Below, piece after piece: positions 1-10,151 of a stretch of 64,000 nt of DNA (positions within the stretch are counted from its first letter, which is position 1; each line of letters opens with the position of its first letter). Location: positions 424,785-488,784 of the forward strand of contig NZ_CP033012.1 in assembly GCF_005080765.1 (NCBI RefSeq). The letters are read 5' to 3'. The stretch comes from Buchnera aphidicola (Anoecia oenotherae). Its GTDB lineage: Bacteria > Pseudomonadota > Gammaproteobacteria > Enterobacterales > Enterobacteriaceae. A program made the position numbers and the translations under genes. The notes below the pieces were generated by a model that was not told where the DNA came from, searched no databases, and saw only the letters and a list, made by a program, of their open reading frames with translations.

Positions 1-1
1 T

Positions 2-3000
2 TCTAGAGAAAAAAATATTTCAGTTTTTTTAAAAAAATTTAAAAATTCTTTTGAAAAATACTTATTTTTATCACACATCGCTGATTTATTTAAGAAATAT
101 ATTAAAAATAGACCGGATTGGATTAATAAATGGGATAAAAAAAAATATTTCTTTAAAGTAAACAATCAAAAATTACAAGAAAAAATATGGATTTTTTTAA
201 TTCAATATATAAAAGATACTAATAATAAATTATGTTTTTATCCTAAGTTATTAGCACACTATATTAAGTATGTAAATAGAGAGAAAATAAATGTTTCTGA
301 CTTTCCAAATCGTATTTTTTTAATTGGAACAGTACAATCTTCAATTTATGAAATATTATCTATTATTTCAAATAGCAAATTTATAGATATCTATCTATAT
401 TTTTTTACTGTTAGTAAACATAAAATTAATACTAACTTCCAACAAAAAGAAACCAAATTTGTATCTAACAAAATTTTTGATTTTACTAAAAGATACGATA
501 TTTTTATTAAAAAAATAAAAAATAAAAATAAAAGATCAAATTTTAATAATTATTTATTAAATTTATGGGGTAATCTAGAATTAGATTCTATTTTTTTTTT
601 AAAAGAAATAGATCATCAATATGTAAATTTATATAAAAATTATAATGTTGATGAAAAAAATAAAACTTTGTTAAATTTAATTAAATCTAATATTGTATTA
701 GACCGTGAAGAAAATCTTATTAAAGGATTTCAAAAAAAACTTTATAATAAAAAAAATGTAAAAGAAAATATATATATAGATAATTCTATAGAAATACATA
801 TTTGTTATTCCATTCAAACTGAAGTTCAAGTACTTCATAATAATCTTTTACAAATTTTTAATAACAATCCAGACATCTTTCCTCATGATGTTATCGTAAA
901 AAGTACGAACATTAATATTTATCTCCCATTTATAAAAACAATATTTAATTCTGTAAAAAAAACCCATTATATACCTTTTATTATAATAAATAAAAAAATA
1001 AATACAGATAATGTAATTTTTAATAGTTTTTTCAAACTATTAAATTTATCTAAATGTAATTTTTTTCATGAAGAAATATTCTGTTTGTTAAGATTACCAT
1101 GTATATACAAAAAATTTTTATTGAATAAACAAGAAGTAATTTGGTTATATGATTGGACAAAACAATCCAATATTAAATGGGGTATAGATCAAGAACATCT
1201 AAAAAAATTAAATTTACCAATTGATATGTACAATACATGGGAGAAAGGAATAAATAGGATGATTCTTTCTTGTTCTATAAATACAAAAGAAAAAGTAATA
1301 TGGAATAATACATTTCCTTCTCACGACTTTAATTTAGATGCATCTAATGTTTTAAATAAATTTTTAATATTTATTTCTTTTTTAAAAAAATGGAAAAGTA
1401 AATTATCTACTTCAAAAAAAATAAAAAATTGGACATTAATTGGGAAGAATATAATACATGATTTTTATGTAAAAAATAAAAAAACAAGTAAATATTTTAA
1501 ACTAATTTTAAATGCATGGAAAAAAACAATTACAACTGCTTCAATAATAAAGCATTATCGAATAAATATTCTGTTATTGATAGAAGAAATATTAAAAAAT
1601 ATAAATAACTTTAAACGAAAAAACAAAATATTTATTGGATCTGTTATTATTTCTGATTTTTATTCTTTTGAATATATTCCATATAAAGTAACTTATTTAT
1701 TAGGATTTAATGAAGAAAGTTATCCTGAAATAAAACATTATGATTTTTTTGATTTAACGAGTGATCAAAAAACTACTACTTATCATAATACTTATGAATT
1801 AAAAAAATATTGTTTTTTAGTTACTCTAACAAATACAAAAAACTTTTTTTTTATAAGTTATTCAGAATCTCAACATTTATATAAAGATAAAACATCTCAA
1901 TCGCCTTTTATCAAAGAGTTAGAAGCATATATTCAAAAAATTATAAATATTAATCTTAATTATTGTAATAATAAAGAAATAAAGAAAAAAAATTTTTCCA
2001 TAAAATATGATCATTCCACGATTATTCATAATCAAAAAGAATTGAAAAAAAATTCAATATTAACAGAATTTAGTCAAAAATATCTAAAAATGCCTAAAAT
2101 TTATCATGAATCTAATTTAAATATAAAAAAAAAATTTTATTCGATATCTATATTTAACAAGAATACTATTTTAATAAAAAAATTTATACTTTTTTGGAAA
2201 AATCCAATTTTTTATTTTTTTAAATATTATTTAAATATTTTTATATCAAAAAAACATGTAAATGTTTCAGAATTCGAACCTTTTTCTATAGATTACTTGC
2301 ATCGATATAAATTAAATGATGAAATATTTAATTACAAATTAAAAAACAAAAAAATAAATACTATTTTTAACAGATTTTTATTTTCTGGAAAACTACCATA
2401 TAAATATTTTGGAGAAAGTTGTTTTTTAAAACAAGAAGAAGAAATAGACAATATAATAAAAAAGATTTCATTTCTAACAAAAAAATCATTTAAAAAAAAT
2501 GTTTTTAATTTAAAAATAAATAATATTTCATTAAAAGGAAAAATACAAATTCTTACAGAAAAAAAAACTCATAAATTTGGAGTTTTTTGTTTTAAACCTT
2601 CCGTATTGAAATTAAAAGATGGTATTTCATTTTGGATACAACATTTAGTTTATTGTGCTTTAGGAGGAAAAAAACCTAGTATGTTAATAGGGTCTAAAAA
2701 CAGTGAATGGCATCTCACCCCTTTAAATAAAAAAAAAGCAACTTATTATCTAATAAAATATATAAATGGATTTATTGTAGGATCAAAAAATCCTATTTTA
2801 CTTACTTCTTCTGGAATGTATTGGTTAAATACAATATTTGATAAAAAGTTGAACCAAATTTCTAGTAATGAATGCATCGTCAAAGCAAGTAAAGAAAAAT
2901 TCATGCAAATATGGAATGGTAATCAATTTCAACAAGGAGAAAAAGATGATATCTTTTTACAAAAATTAATACCTAATTTAAATGAACAAATTATTAAAAA

Positions 3001-3073
3001 AATTTTAAAAAATGCAAAAAAATGGTTTCTTCCTATTTTAAAACATTCTTTTAGAAAAGTTAATATTAGTTAA
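2..3073 (+). CDS. recC: RecC, exodeoxyribonuclease V subunit gamma (5' end outside window)
   Basis: Chi-recognition subunit of the RecBCD helicase/nuclease, which processes double-strand DNA ends. The reading frame is open from base 2 to the TAA at 3071-3073, giving 1023 visible residues against about 1122 in E. coli, so roughly the first 100 residues lie outside the window. An N-terminal stretch around 300-350 (FPNRIFLIGTVQ) matches the RecC helicase-like core, and the middle segment VTYLLGFNEESYPE is the conserved inactive-helicase motif region. The next gene, recB, starts 41 bp downstream in the same orientation; the ptrA gene that separates them in E. coli is absent. The sequence is strongly diverged and lysine/asparagine-rich, as is usual for endosymbionts. 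Identification rests on these motifs plus the recB and recD neighbours. Confidence 0.93.
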   Translation, partial: SREKNISVFLKKFKNSFEKYLFLSHIADLFKKYIKNRPDWINKWDKKKYFFKVNNQKLQEKIWIFLIQYIKDTNNKLCFYPKLLAHYIKYVNREKINVSDFPNRIFLIGTVQSSIYEILSIISNSKFIDIYLYFFTVSKHKINTNFQQKETKFVSNKIFDFTKRYDIFIKKIKNKNKRSNFNNYLLNLWGNLELDSIFFLKEIDHQYVNLYKNYNVDEKNKTLLNLIKSNIVLDREENLIKGFQKKLYNKKNVKENIYIDNSIEIHICYSIQTEVQVLHNNLLQIFNNNPDIFPHDVIVKSTNINIYLPFIKTIFNSVKKTHYIPFIIINKKINTDNVIFNSFFKLLNLSKCNFFHEEIFCLLRLPCIYKKFLLNKQEVIWLYDWTKQSNIKWGIDQEHLKKLNLPIDMYNTWEKGINRMILSCSINTKEKVIWNNTFPSHDFNLDASNVLNKFLIFISFLKKWKSKLSTSKKIKNWTLIGKNIIHDFYVKNKKTSKYFKLILNAWKKTITTASIIKHYRINILLLIEEILKNINNFKRKNKIFIGSVIISDFYSFEYIPYKVTYLLGFNEESYPEIKHYDFFDLTSDQKTTTYHNTYELKKYCFLVTLTNTKNFFFISYSESQHLYKDKTSQSPFIKELEAYIQKIININLNYCNNKEIKKKNFSIKYDHSTIIHNQKELKKNSILTEFSQKYLKMPKIYHESNLNIKKKFYSISIFNKNTILIKKFILFWKNPIFYFFKYYLNIFISKKHVNVSEFEPFSIDYLHRYKLNDEIFNYKLKNKKINTIFNRFLFSGKLPYKYFGESCFLKQEEEIDNIIKKISFLTKKSFKKNVFNLKINNISLKGKIQILTEKKTHKFGVFCFKPSVLKLKDGISFWIQHLVYCALGGKKPSMLIGSKNSEWHLTPLNKKKATYYLIKYINGFIVGSKNPILLTSSGMYWLNTIFDKKLNQISSNECIVKASKEKFMQIWNGNQFQQGEKDDIFLQKLIPNLNEQIIKKILKNAKKWFLPILKHSFRKVNIS

Positions 3074-3114
3074 ATAAATACTTTTTTTAAGAAAAATCAT
3101 ACATATCATTAATA

Positions 3115-6100
3115 ATGAATAAAAATCTTGATATATTTAACATTTCTTTGCCAGGACAACATCTAGTTGAAGCTTCAGCTGGAACTGGAAAAACTTCTAC
3201 AATTGTATTTTTATATTTACGATTGTTATTAGGTTTAAAAGATACAACATTACAAAAATTACAACTTAACATACAAAATATATTAATTATTACTTTTACA
3301 AATAGTGCTAAAAAAGAGCTAAAAAATAGAATTCAAAAAACAATGTTTGAACTTAAATTAGCATTTAAAAAGAATTATACGACACATCCTATCTTTTTGT
3401 CCTTTATGAATAAAATAAAAAATATTAATAAAGCAATTCAAATATTAACATTTTCTTTAAACAATTTAGATAAAATTGCTATTTACACTGTTCACAGTTA
3501 TTATAAATACGTATTAGATATATATAAATTTTCCTGTGGAATTATTTTTAAAAATAAGTTTGTAACAGATGTTTTTAATTTACGACTAAATGCTACTATT
3601 TTTTTTTGGCAACATTATTGTTATAAACTTCCTAAAGATATATCAAAAATAATTTTTACGTATTGGAAAGAACCTACAGCATTATTCAAGCATATCAATC
3701 CTTGGTTAAATATTAATTTCGGAAAAATTATTAAATCTAAAATATATAAAAAATCTTTAATTGAACAACATGAAATATTAATTAACCATATAGTAGATTT
3801 TAAAAATTATTGGACAAAAGAAAATAGAAATATACTAAAAATATACAAATCTTTATCATTAAATAATGTTAATTATAATTTAAAAAAATTATCAAAACAA
3901 TTTAGTGTAATCACTACATGGAGTAGTGCTAGCACTAACGATTATTACATACCAAAAGAATTACTTAATTTTAAATTAAATACATATTTTATATATGTAG
4001 ATAAAAAAAATAATCAAGTGAACAATTTTCTTAAAAATGTAAATAACTTTTTAAAAATAAAGTTTTCTTTAAAAAATATTTTTTTATTTTATGCTATAAA
4101 AAATATAAAAATATTTATACAAAAAATAAAAAAAGAAAATTTTCAATTAGAATTTAATGAATTAGAAATCTTAATTAAAAAAAAAATTTTAACTAATCAA
4201 AATGTTACTGCTGCTTTGCAAAAAGCATATCCTATAGCATTTATAGATGAATTTCAAGATATTAACTATCAACAATACTCAATTTTTTCAAAAATATATA
4301 CGCAAAAAAAGTGTTCTTCTTTAATTTTAATAGGAGATCCTAAACAAGCGATTTATAGTTTCCAAGGTTCTAATATTTTTTCTTATCTTAAGATAAAATC
4401 AAAGATTAAAAATATACATACATTGAAAAATAATTGGAGATCTTCTAAAAATATGATTAAAAGTATTAATATTATTTTTAGTAAAAATACTATACCATTT
4501 CTTTTTCAAGATATTTCTTTTTTTAAAAGTTCTATCCCAAATAAAATTAATTTTCAAACATGTAATATGTCTTTTAAAATACATGGAGTTACTCAATCAG
4601 CATTAAAAATATTTTTTGTGTCTAAAAAATTAATTTCATTAAAAAAATATAAGAAAAGTAGTGCTGATAAATGTGCAGCTAATATAAATTACTGGCTTCA
4701 AAAAGGAAAAGAAAAAAAAGCAGAATTATATTTTAATGGAACTCATCAATTTTTTGATATAGAACATATTACAATTATAGTAAGAAATAAATATGAATCT
4801 GAAATAATTCAAAAATCATTAAGTGAATTAAATATAGAATCTACATACTTTTCTGAACAAAAAACAATTTTTTCTTCTTTAGAAGCAAAAAATCTATTTT
4901 ATATAATGAGATCTATACTAGATTTAAGTAATAAAAAATATTTAAACCAAGTAATTATGACTAATATTTTTTTTAAAAATTTTTTTGATATTTATTGCTT
5001 AAAAAATAATAAAATTATTTTTTATGATTTCTTAAAAAAAATGTACTTATATAAAAAATATTGGAAAAAATTTGGAATTTCTTTTTTTATAAAAAAAATT
5101 GTTTTTAATGAAATCTCGAATGTTAAATTTATATTAAGTCAAGAAAAAGATTATTCTATTTTAAATTATTTACAATTAGCTGAAATATTAGAAAAAAAAA
5201 GCGATTATTTTAAGTCTAACAATTTATTGTTATCTTGGTTAAAAAAAAAAGTTTTGTATGAAAAAAATGAATGTAATTCACAATACGTTCAAATACCACA
5301 TTCTAAAAATTGTATAAAAATTATTAGTATACATCAATCTAAAGGATTAGAATTTCCTATTGTATGGATTCCATTCGGAATTTCTTCTGTAAAAAATAAT
5401 TTATGTATGTTTTACAATAAAAAAACAAATTATTTCAATTTAGATATAGAAAAGAAAACAAAAAACGTTATCTTATCTAAAAAAGAAATGCTATCTGAAG
5501 ATTTAAGATTATTATACGTTGCTTTAACTAGATCTATATTGCATTGTAGCATAAGTGTAGCTCCAGTTTATAAGAAAAAATTTAATACTAAATCTTTATA
5601 TGAAACTGGATTAGGATACTTATTACGGGATAAATCCTATATAAACTCTAATAATTTGTTTAAAACATTTAAACTAGTACACATTAAAAATGTAATAAAT
5701 GTTACTAATTATATTAGATGTTTTTCTAATGTAGAAAATAAAGAAAAAAAAAATATATATTTATCAACAATAGATAAATTTAACAGAAAAAAACTAAATA
5801 GTTGGAATATGTTCAGTTATTCTAATATAATTAAAAATTTTGTACATAAATCTACAAATGTTAGTCAATATTTGATAATAAGATATAAAAAAATCGAAGA
5901 AAATATAACAGAAAAAATATTAAACTCACATACTTTTCCAAAAGGAAAAAAAATCGGAAAATTTATACATTTACTTTTAAAAAATCATAATTTTTTATAT
6001 TTATTTGATGAAATTTGGATTCAAAAACAAATGTGTAAAATTAATTTAGAAAAAAAATGGACTTCTCCTTTAACACGTTGGATGAATAATGTTATTAATA

Positions 6101-6639
6101 CTTTTTTTCTAAACCAAGAATTTAAATTATTTAAATTAAATCCAACTTTTTTAAAAAAAGAATTTGAATTTCATATTCCAATACTAAACAAAATACATAA
6201 ATTAGATTTATTTAACATCTTAAACAATTCAAATTGTTACGAAAAAACAATGTATAATCAATTTTCTAATAGAATACATGGATTACTTCATGGATTTATT
6301 GATTTAATTGTTATGCATAAAAAAAAATTTTATATTTTAGAATATAAATCAGATTGGTTAGGAATCAATAATAGTTATTATTCTAGTAAAGCATTACAGT
6401 CAATTATAAAAAAAAATCATTATCATATACAATATCAATTGTATACTCTTGCTATTCATAGATATTTAAAGTTAAGAATTCGAAAATATAACTATTCAAC
6501 GCATTTTGGAGGTGTTATTTACATTTTTTTAAGAGCAATAGATAATAGAAAAAAAAACAAAAACAATGGAATATTTCATGTAATTCCAAATTTTTCTTTA
6601 ATAAATAAGTTAGATCAACTTTTTTCTGGAGTATTTTAA
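3115..6639 (+). CDS. recB: RecB, exodeoxyribonuclease V subunit beta
   Basis: UvrD-type 3'-5' helicase fused to a C-terminal PD-(D/E)XK nuclease, the motor and nuclease of RecBCD. It has 1174 residues (E. coli 1180). The Walker A motif AGTGKT lies at residues 22-27, the Walker B/motif II reads DEFQD, motif III is GDPKQAIYSFQG, and QSKGLEFP and ALTRS are helicase motifs V and VI. The nuclease domain is recognisable in the last 110 residues (GFIDLI, then YKSDWLG, then QYQLYTLAIHRYL and HFGGVIY). The catalytic Asp of E. coli (D1080, in LLDYK) is replaced by Glu (ILEYK); see findings. An A10 tract at 4177-4186 is in frame. recD begins 8 bp after the stop, so the genes are probably co-transcribed. 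Confidence 0.97.
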   Translation: MNKNLDIFNISLPGQHLVEASAGTGKTSTIVFLYLRLLLGLKDTTLQKLQLNIQNILIITFTNSAKKELKNRIQKTMFELKLAFKKNYTTHPIFLSFMNKIKNINKAIQILTFSLNNLDKIAIYTVHSYYKYVLDIYKFSCGIIFKNKFVTDVFNLRLNATIFFWQHYCYKLPKDISKIIFTYWKEPTALFKHINPWLNINFGKIIKSKIYKKSLIEQHEILINHIVDFKNYWTKENRNILKIYKSLSLNNVNYNLKKLSKQFSVITTWSSASTNDYYIPKELLNFKLNTYFIYVDKKNNQVNNFLKNVNNFLKIKFSLKNIFLFYAIKNIKIFIQKIKKENFQLEFNELEILIKKKILTNQNVTAALQKAYPIAFIDEFQDINYQQYSIFSKIYTQKKCSSLILIGDPKQAIYSFQGSNIFSYLKIKSKIKNIHTLKNNWRSSKNMIKSINIIFSKNTIPFLFQDISFFKSSIPNKINFQTCNMSFKIHGVTQSALKIFFVSKKLISLKKYKKSSADKCAANINYWLQKGKEKKAELYFNGTHQFFDIEHITIIVRNKYESEIIQKSLSELNIESTYFSEQKTIFSSLEAKNLFYIMRSILDLSNKKYLNQVIMTNIFFKNFFDIYCLKNNKIIFYDFLKKMYLYKKYWKKFGISFFIKKIVFNEISNVKFILSQEKDYSILNYLQLAEILEKKSDYFKSNNLLLSWLKKKVLYEKNECNSQYVQIPHSKNCIKIISIHQSKGLEFPIVWIPFGISSVKNNLCMFYNKKTNYFNLDIEKKTKNVILSKKEMLSEDLRLLYVALTRSILHCSISVAPVYKKKFNTKSLYETGLGYLLRDKSYINSNNLFKTFKLVHIKNVINVTNYIRCFSNVENKEKKNIYLSTIDKFNRKKLNSWNMFSYSNIIKNFVHKSTNVSQYLIIRYKKIEENITEKILNSHTFPKGKKIGKFIHLLLKNHNFLYLFDEIWIQKQMCKINLEKKWTSPLTRWMNNVINTFFLNQEFKLFKLNPTFLKKEFEFHIPILNKIHKLDLFNILNNSNCYEKTMYNQFSNRIHGLLHGFIDLIVMHKKKFYILEYKSDWLGINNSYYSSKALQSIIKKNHYHIQYQLYTLAIHRYLKLRIRKYNYSTHFGGVIYIFLRAIDNRKKNKNNGIFHVIPNFSLINKLDQLFSGVF

Positions 6640-6647
6640 AAAAATTT

Positions 6648-8488
6648 ATGAAAAAAATATTATCATTATTAGTAAAAAAAAATATTATTCGATTTTTTGA
6701 TTTTCATTTTTCTACAATAATTGCTAAAGAAAATGAAGAAGAATTAATGTTTTTAGCTTCTTGTGTTAGTAATTTTACCTGGCGAGGAAACATATGCCTT
6801 CCTTTTATTTTTTTAAAAAAAAAAATGTTTTTATCAAAAAAAATACTCAATGTTTAAATAAAATTTGGAAAAAAATAAAATTCGAAAAAAAAATATGGAT
6901 AAAAAAAATTAGTACTAGTCATGCTATAACAACTGATCCAGATAATTTAATTGCTCCTATTGTAATAGATAACGATTCAATATACTTATATTCTATGTGG
7001 AAATTAGAAAAAAAAGTTATAAATTTTATATATCAAAGAGAAATATATAATACAAAAAATGTTAAAAACTATATTAAAGTAATAAATTTATTATTTTTAA
7101 AATATGATGAACAAGAAAAAAAATTAGCTCTTTTTATTAGTTTAATGAATAAAACTACTTTTATAACAGGAAAACCTGGGACAGGTAAAACTACTATGAT
7201 AGCTAAACTAATCATCGCGTTTTGTATTATAAAAAAAAAAGAAATTAATGTTGGATTATCTTCTCCAACTGGAAAATCTACAATAAAACTAGCATATTCT
7301 GTTCAAAAAACATTAATAGAATTAAAAAAAAATAAAAATATTAATAGCAATAAAATAACATTTAAATATAGCGTTAAAACGCTACATTCTTTATTAGGAA
7401 TTAAAAACAATTTTTCTCAACCTTATTATCATAAAAATCATGTATTAAAATTAGATTTATTAATTATTGATGAATCTTCTATGATTGATATTGATATGTT
7501 TTGCAAAATAATAGATTCGTTATCAAAAAAAACAATTCTTCTATTTTTAGGAGATATTAATCAGTTACCACCTATAAAATCTGGATCAATATTTAAAGAT
7601 GTTTTTAACTATTATAAAAATGGATATACAATTGATCTTATAAAAAATATAAAAAATTTAGGACCTAACAAACTTTTACCATTAAGTAATTTAGATCAAA
7701 ATTATATTAGTAACAAATTTGTTGTTTTAAAAAAAACCCATCGTTATGAAAAAAATTCAAATATTGATTTTTTTTCTCGTGCTATATTGCATAATGATAT
7801 AAAAATTATTAATAACATTTTTAATAAAAATTCAAATAAAATCAATTTTTTTCAAATAAATGATGTAGTCAGTTATCAGTACATGATAAAAAATATTACT
7901 AAATGTTATAAGAATTATTTTCAATCTGTTAAAAATAATGAATCCCCAAAAAATATTTTAACTATTTTTCAATATCATCAAGCGTTGTGTGCAACAAATA
8001 TTAGTAATTTTGGAACTAAAATTTTAAATAAAGTTATAGAATGTTATATACAAAAACACAATTTTTTATCTATGAAAAATTTAAATTTATTTGATAAAGA
8101 AGTTTGGTATGAAGGAAAACCAATTATAATTACTAAAAATTGTAATGTTTTAGGAATATATAATGGAGATATTGGAATAGTTTTATATGATAAAAACAAA
8201 AAGTTAAAAATATTCTTTTTGCTTGCTAATTTTAGATTAAAAAAAATTTCTTGTTATCTTGTTACTCATTATAAGTTAGCTTGGTTTATATCAGTACATC
8301 GTTCTCAAGGTTCAGAATATAATGCTGTTAGCTTAATTATGCCTATTAAAAACATTGAATTTATTACTAAAGAATTAATTTATACTGCTATTACTAGATC
8401 TAAGAAAGAAATTTTTATTTACGGAAAAAAAAATATTTTTTTTAAAATATTGAAGTATCAGAATACTAATTTTAGCAGAATATATTAA
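6648..8488 (+). CDS. recD: RecD, exodeoxyribonuclease V subunit alpha, frame broken at an A11 tract
   Basis: Superfamily 1B 5'-3' helicase subunit of RecBCD. The N-terminal part (6648-6857) aligns with the E. coli start (LSLLVKKNIIRFFDFHF) through the motif GNICLPF and then hits TAA after the A11 tract at 6815-6825. The remainder (Walker A GKPGTGKTT near residue 174, motif LLIIDESSMID, GDINQLPP, SVHRSQGSEY, YTAITRSKK) continues uninterrupted in the frame one base earlier, to 8488. One extra A in the transcript, or a -1 ribosomal slip, would give a single protein of about 613 residues (E. coli 608). No other lesion is seen, so this is more likely a gene rescued by slippage than a dead pseudogene, but that is inference. 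A second A10 tract at 7231-7240 is in frame. The argA gene that follows recD in E. coli is missing. Confidence 0.9.
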
Positions 8489-8589
8489 GATTAATTTCTT
8501 GATTAAGAATTAAAAATTTTACATGTTAACAATAAATTCTTTTACAATTATACTTAATATATTTTTATTAGAAGTACTAAATGTTATTT

Positions 8590-8666
<77 letters not shown>

Positions 8667-8721
8667 ATGTTTTAAAATAAAATGAAAAACTAATAGAATA
8701 TAATTTCTATTACAGGTTATC

Positions 8722-8750
8722 ATTATACTATACCAAACAATATTTAGCAA
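8722..8750 (-). promoter_or_regulatory. Sigma70-type promoter of tRNA-fMet
   Basis: On the minus strand, TTGCTA (8745-8750) is followed by exactly 17 bases and a perfect TATAAT (8722-8727). Transcription would start near 8715, about 50 nt ahead of the tRNA 5' end at 8666. This is among the clearest promoter matches in the window. There is no other gene that it could serve. Confidence 0.65.
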
Positions 8751-9725
8751 TAATTTTAATATTTATTTTAAATAAAAACGATTATAAATAAAATGTTTAA
8801 AAATCATTTATTCTAACTACTTAGAATTTTACTATATACTATATATATATAAAAAATATTTCATATACTTTCTATATTTAATTAATTTTATTTTAATAGG
8901 AATAGATTTTATTTAAATCGAATTACTTTTATTTAAAACCCGTATTTTACTAAATTTTAATTTTAATTTACACATATTTAATAAATTAAAAACATAGATT
9001 ATTATACAAGCTATTGTCATTTAGTTAAAAACTATAATCAAAAACATACATTTTGCAAAACAATCTAAATATTAAAAATAATTATTTTTTAATCATTGAA
9101 AATGATTTATATATTAAAACTCACTAATAATCAATTTTGTCTTAATTTATTTAAAAAAATAAAAAAAACGCATATCACATGATGAATACCTATTTATTAC
9201 AATATGTGAATAAAATTTGTTATTTTAAATTTTAAAAATATACCTTTTATTTAGTAATACTAATAACAATATTTTTTGTTTAAAACTAATACTACTACAA
9301 AAATAATAAAAACTATATATTTATTTTCATATTCTATCGTATTTAAAATTTAAAAATAATAATCTTATTTACAATATTGAAATTAAAAAAAAATATTTTA
9401 TAAAAAATATTTTATTTTTGCATTGTTACAAATAAATATGCATTAAACATGTTAATGCATTTTTTTTAAATAATTTTATTATAAATTGTAAATATTTACT
9501 AAAATTTTATATTTAAAATTCAATTTAAATCGCAAAATTAATTTTATTAAATAAATAATGTTTTTTATTTGTTTAATTAAATGTTATAAAGATATATGCT
9601 AAATTTTTATTCAAAAACGCACTGCTAACAACATAATTTTAAACTTATAAAAATAAACTTTTTTTAATTTAAAATTTTTAATTGTTAAATCACTATTTAT
9701 ATAAATTACACATTACAGGACAAGT
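8751..9725. other. AT-rich intergenic region without a recognisable gene
   Basis: About 1 kb between the tRNA-fMet promoter and nusB. I see no open frame with protein-like composition on either strand, only short runs rich in Lys/Ile/Asn/Tyr codons. In E. coli, ribD and ribH precede nusB; nothing resembling either is detectable here. The last 15 bases hold the nusB ribosome-binding site (AGGA, 5 bases before the ATG). Confidence 0.6.
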
Positions 9726-10151
9726 ATGAAACCATCAGAACGAAGAAAAGCTAGAGAATATGCTGTACAATTACTCTATTCATGGCAATTATCTAATAAT
9801 AACATTAAAGATAATATAGACTATTTTTTTTTAGAATATGATAGTAAAAATGTTGATATAAAATATTTTTATGAATTAATACTTGGCGTTACTAACAATT
9901 ATAAATATCTTGATAAACTGATATCTCCATATCTTTCCCGTGATTTAAAAAATTTAGGAGAAATAGAAAAAGCTATTCTTCGTATATCTTTTTATGAATT
10001 GTTAAAAAGAAACGATATACCATATAGAGTTTCTATTAATGAAGGAATTGAATTAGCAAAATCTTTTGGTGCTGAAAAAAGTCATAAATTTATTAATGGA
10101 GTATTAGATAAAGCTGCTGTTGAACTAAGATATACTAAAAATGATTTTTAA
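9726..10151 (+). CDS. nusB: NusB, transcription antitermination factor
   Basis: All-alpha RNA-binding protein that with S10 (NusE) binds boxA in rRNA leaders and prevents premature termination. It has 141 residues (E. coli 139). The start [18 protein letters not shown] and the C-terminal motifs [32 protein letters not shown] and [12 protein letters not shown] are typical of the family. An AGGA ribosome-binding site sits 5 bases before the ATG. Its partner S10 (rpsJ, 59190-59501) and a target boxA (41361-41375) are both in this window. The E. coli neighbours ribH and thiL are absent; the gene is isolated between two long non-coding gaps. Confidence 0.98.
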   Translation: MKPSERRKAREYAVQLLYSWQLSNNNIKDNIDYFFLEYDSKNVDIKYFYELILGVTNNYKYLDKLISPYLSRDLKNLGEIEKAILRISFYELLKRNDIPYRVSINEGIELAKSFGAEKSHKFINGVLDKAAVELRYTKNDF

